Below the pieces are notes generated by a model that ran no database searches, was not told the DNA's origin, and saw only the letters and a list, made by a program, of their open reading frames with translations. Shown here piece after piece: positions 61,559 through 64,000 of a stretch of DNA of 64,000 nt. Each line of letters begins with the position of its first letter. The stretch's first letter is position 1. A program made the position numbers and the translations under genes. This DNA is from Butyrivibrio fibrisolvens (GTDB lineage: Bacteria > Bacillota > Clostridia > Lachnospirales > Lachnospiraceae), in the NCBI RefSeq assembly GCF_037113525.1, contig NZ_CP146963.1, positions 2,418,001-2,482,000 on the forward strand, read 5' to 3'.

Positions 61559-61885
61559 TTACCATCTTTTCATATTCTTCTCAAACTTGGCGGTATATAC
61601 TTCCTTCAGTTCTTCGGTTGATATACCATAGCAAAGCAAGACGTCATTGTAGAACATGAGGACGTCAGCTAGTTCTTCTATTAGATGTTCACGTTCGGGA
61701 TTGTCTTCATTACAAGCCTGATGACCGTTCTTCTTTACTATATCAATTACTTCTCCGACTTCACCAATCATCCATAAGAGCTTATTTTTGCCAACTTCTG
61801 GAGAAATTCCTTCCCACTTATCTTTGTACTTGTCCTGCAATTTTCTTTGCATATCAAGCATTTCGTTTATGCCAAAATCAGCCAT
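61559..61885 (-). CDS. MazG-like nucleotide pyrophosphohydrolase
   Basis: 108 residues, all-alpha NTP-PPase fold with the metal-binding ExxE...ExxD pattern: GEVGEVIDIVKKNG and IEELADVLMFYND. These enzymes hydrolyse nucleoside triphosphates to monophosphates, often as house-cleaning. GGGGGAGGA precedes the ATG. Confidence 0.92.
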   Translation of the reverse strand: MADFGINEMLDMQRKLQDKYKDKWEGISPEVGKNKLLWMIGEVGEVIDIVKKNGHQACNEDNPEREHLIEELADVLMFYNDVLLCYGISTEELKEVYTAKFEKNMKRW

Positions 61886-62050
61886 TTTGTATCTCCTCCC
61901 CCGACGTAATTACTCTGTATTACAGTTATTATCATATTTTGTCAGCCTTCGTACTTTTATAACCATCTCATGCATTTTCAAGTTATTGATTATTATATGT
62001 ACGAAAGTTTAATCGTATAAAACTTCTGCAAATGTATAGTAGGAATTTTG

Positions 62051-62500
62051 TCATCTTATTGAGACTGTCCAGTTATCGCCGTTCACAAGATACTGAAACT
62101 CTGTAAGGTTAGGATTGTTAATGACTTCCAGAAGTTCTTCAAGATCATCAACTGTTTCATATTCTGACAGCTTATTTATATCTACCCATTCCATCTGGCC
62201 TTCGTCAGATGAGGCAACTGTTCCTGAAAATTCGCTTGTCTTAAAAAGGAAGACTATATATCTGCCATCTTTGATCGGGAACTGTTTGATTCCTGCGAGT
62301 TTGGGATTTTTTATATCAAGTCCAGTCTCTTCTTTCATCTCGCAAATCACCGCATCAACGAAAGATTCACCAGGTTCAACGTGGCCACCCGGAAGTGTAT
62401 AGCCTTTCCAATCTTCTTTAACTCTATTCTGTAGCAGTACTTTGTCTCCGTCTATAATCAGACAAAGTACTGTTAATTCGGTCATTTCTGTTCTACTCAT
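62051..62500 (-). CDS. NUDIX hydrolase (MutT-like)
   Basis: About 149 residues from the ATG at 62500 with AGAGGG ahead. The Nudix box is LPGGHVEPGESF...CEMKEETGL, which fits the consensus except that the Arg before the first Glu is Cys. It resembles 8-oxo-dGTP diphosphatase-like enzymes. In frame upstream to 62575 the DNA encodes a 25-residue head (VRLEKVNGKNVWDILK) that looks like the start of a GNAT acetyltransferase; I treat it as a remnant, not part of the protein. Confidence 0.85.
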   Translation of the reverse strand: MSRTEMTELTVLCLIIDGDKVLLQNRVKEDWKGYTLPGGHVEPGESFVDAVICEMKEETGLDIKNPKLAGIKQFPIKDGRYIVFLFKTSEFSGTVASSDEGQMEWVDINKLSEYETVDDLEELLEVINNPNLTEFQYLVNGDNWTVSIR

Positions 62501-62581
62501 ATTTCCCTCTTCTAATACAGTCCTCTTTAAAATGTCCCATACGTTTTTTCCATTTACTTTTTCTAACCTGACCATAGCTTA

Positions 62582-63013
62582 TTACTCATTATTCTCAAGC
62601 AAGCACTTGGTATAGTAGTGTCTTTTTCCTGTATAGGGATACTCTTCAAGGGCAAAAACTTCCTTGTATCCCATTTTGATATAAAAACTTGGTGCCTGAA
62701 AAGAGAATGTATCTACGAAGGCGTATTTGCAGCCTCTTTTCCTTGCTTCAGATTCGGCTGCTTCTAACATCTTACTACCGATTCCCTGGCCTCTTAAGCT
62801 TTCGTCTACAAAGAAGTAGTGAATACAGAGCCAGTTTCCGAAGGTTTCTCCGGTGAGTCCTGCGAACTTTTGACCATTATCTTCTAAATAAACTCCTAGT
62901 GGCACGTTCTCTGATTTTTCGCGATTGCTTAAATTGTACTTCTTAAGCATTTCAAATAGTTCTTGTATGTCCTGTTCATTGCCATCAGAGGTTATTCTAA
63001 AACTAGTATTCAA
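62582..63013 (-). CDS. GNAT family N-acetyltransferase
   Basis: 143 residues with the acetyl-CoA loop VDESLRGQGIGSKMLEAAE and the C-terminal FYIKMGYKEV. Substrate unknown. TTG start with AAGGAG ahead. Its stop is 7 bases from the possible GNAT-like head preceding the NUDIX gene. Confidence 0.92.
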   Translation of the reverse strand: MNTSFRITSDGNEQDIQELFEMLKKYNLSNREKSENVPLGVYLEDNGQKFAGLTGETFGNWLCIHYFFVDESLRGQGIGSKMLEAAESEARKRGCKYAFVDTFSFQAPSFYIKMGYKEVFALEEYPYTGKRHYYTKCLLENNE

Positions 63014-63054
63014 ATCTATTTCTCCTTATTTATACGTTCTTCCATTATACGAAC

Positions 63055-63091
63055 AAAAGAGCTTCAAGTACAAGGATTGAAGCTCTTTTTT
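63055..63091. terminator. Hairpin with U tract near the GNAT gene
   Basis: AAGAGCTTCAA / TTGAAGCTCTT with 9-base loop and TTTTTT on the plus side. It could end the transcript of the acidic protein gene from the right or isolate the GNAT gene. Confidence 0.75.
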
Positions 63092-63218
63092 CATATTTCT
63101 TTAATGTATATGTTTTCGCAACTTTGAATCAAGTAAGAGAACTCTTTTGGGATAAAACACCTTGAAGTCTGTCTGGGTCTGCCTTCCAATCTGTTTTTGA
63201 TATTTTAACGCAACATCA

Positions 63219-63258
63219 AAAAAGGTGCAAACTATTTAATTAGTCCACACCTTTTTTT
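63219..63258. terminator. Bidirectional terminator downstream of the acidic protein gene
   Basis: AAAAAAGGTG / CACCTTTTTT with a 19-base loop, about 30 bases after the stop at 63290. A- and T-tracts make it usable in both directions. Confidence 0.75.
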
Positions 63259-63289
63259 ATAACGCTATGTTAATTGAAAATTTTATACC

Positions 63290-64000
63290 TTATGACCAAA
63301 TTCCTATCTGAACCAGATATCCGTTTTGAATCTTGAAGCTAAGGCCAAGTCCTGAGCCGATGAGATTAGAAATTTTATTACCGAATTCCTCTTTGCTCAC
63401 AACGGTTGGATCTTCCTCGCCACCGCCAAAGAGGAACCTTGTCTGATCGTTTATCTTCAAAGTATATGTTCCCATACCAATCTCAACCGTGTTCCAGTTT
63501 GTATCAAACTGATATATTGCAGCTTCAAGGACTACTGTATCTCCTTTAACTTCAATACTTTTTATATAATGTGGCTGATCCGGAGTCATAAAGTCAGCAT
63601 TATACGTTCCATCGGGAAGAGTTGAAGCTGATGCTGTATCTTTTTTCTCTTCTGCAGGAGGTGTTGTGGTCTGAGAATCGTCTTTCTTCTCATCTTTAGT
63701 TGCAGAATTATCTGCCTTGTCTGCATTACTTGTTGAAGCTTCACTTGATGCATCAGTTGTCTTGTCTGTGGATGAATCTGAAGATTTGTCTGTGTCTGCT
63801 GAAGACTTATCTTCGCTTGCGTCATCTACGCTGCCATCTTTTGATGAATCTCCTGTACCAGCTTCATCATTGGCTATATCTGATGCGTCGTTTGATGCTA
63901 TATCAGAAGTATTATCATCTGCCATCTCATCATCTGCAGGAATGTCTGTTTCAGATCCAGTTTCCATTCCAGCGTCAGTTCCCTGAGCTTCTTCAGATGT
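63290..64000 (-). CDS. Acidic Ser/Asp-rich protein with C-terminal domain (partial)
   Basis: Open at the right window edge, so the N-terminus is missing; about 236 codons are visible. The first 120 residues seen are low-complexity Asp/Ser/Ala/Thr/Lys repeats (SDIASNDASDIANDEAG-type), like a surface linker. The last ~105 residues are a compact beta-rich domain: LPDGTYNADFMTPDQP, YTLKINDQTRFLFGGG and a C-terminal GYLVQIGIWS. I do not recognise the family. Probably an exported or membrane-anchored protein. Confidence 0.72.
   Translation of the reverse strand, partial: TSEEAQGTDAGMETGSETDIPADDEMADDNTSDIASNDASDIANDEAGTGDSSKDGSVDDASEDKSSADTDKSSDSSTDKTTDASSEASTSNADKADNSATKDEKKDDSQTTTPPAEEKKDTASASTLPDGTYNADFMTPDQPHYIKSIEVKGDTVVLEAAIYQFDTNWNTVEIGMGTYTLKINDQTRFLFGGGEEDPTVVSKEEFGNKISNLIGSGLGLSFKIQNGYLVQIGIWS

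Overview
The window is a piece of a low-GC, Gram-positive anaerobe chromosome, most likely a Lachnospiraceae member close to Butyrivibrio or Pseudobutyrivibrio. This rests on family content and gene style: GerW/YtfJ next to a DUF2953 protein, ZapA next to U32 peptidases, a Gx transporter near a NusG-II protein, strong AGGAGG ribosome binding sites and frequent TTG starts. No rRNA or tRNA gene was seen, so the genus is an inference. Almost every gene is on the minus strand.

Layout, 1-22 kb: a partial FakA-type DAK2 protein with Asp23; rpmB; a J-domain protein; GerW with its DUF2953 partner; a rodA/pbpA pair for cell-wall elongation; two U32 peptidase genes with zapA; a DUF3298 lipoprotein; a HAD phosphatase and an MFS transporter; a CHY zinc finger protein; ruvAB; a Gx transporter and NusG-II cluster; a DMT exporter and a histidine phosphatase.

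22-29 kb is the standout accessory unit. It is a five-gene operon that ends in a clear terminator and encodes two nitrogenase-like catalytic subunits (NifK-like, then NifD-like) followed by a NitT/TauT-type ABC importer (binding lipoprotein, ATPase, permease). All six P-cluster-type cysteines and the cofactor-type cysteine are present, but the cofactor histidine position is Phe. No nifH, nifB, nifE or nifN is in the window.

29-49 kb is mainly branched-chain amino acid and methionine metabolism: ilvE, leuD, leuC, ilvC, two ilvN paralogues, ilvB and a short metH. Interspersed are an AI-2E exporter, an Mrp ATPase, a YfhO-like membrane protein and a zinc-ribbon membrane protein translationally coupled to ilvBN. 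An IS110/IS1111-type element sits between ilvN2 and ilvC.

50-57 kb is the F-type ATP synthase operon in the order a-c-b-alpha-gamma-beta-epsilon. It has no separate delta gene. Instead the alpha subunit carries an N-terminal extension matching the C-terminal domain of delta/OSCP, and gamma has a C-terminal extension. 57-60 kb holds an AlgI/AlgJ-like O-acetylation pair. A strong promoter and terminator at 60.6-60.9 kb bracket a probable structured noncoding RNA with an internal 28-bp duplication. The right end has small housekeeping enzymes (HAD, MazG, NUDIX, GNAT) and a partial acidic surface protein.

The intergenic DNA is unusually rich in self-complementary sequence. Four 220-290 bp palindromes share a core but have diverged, still self-complementary arms; short derivatives share their ends; and several arrays contain two to four perfect short-loop hairpins. 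Two copies of one composite hairpin element show compensatory stem changes.
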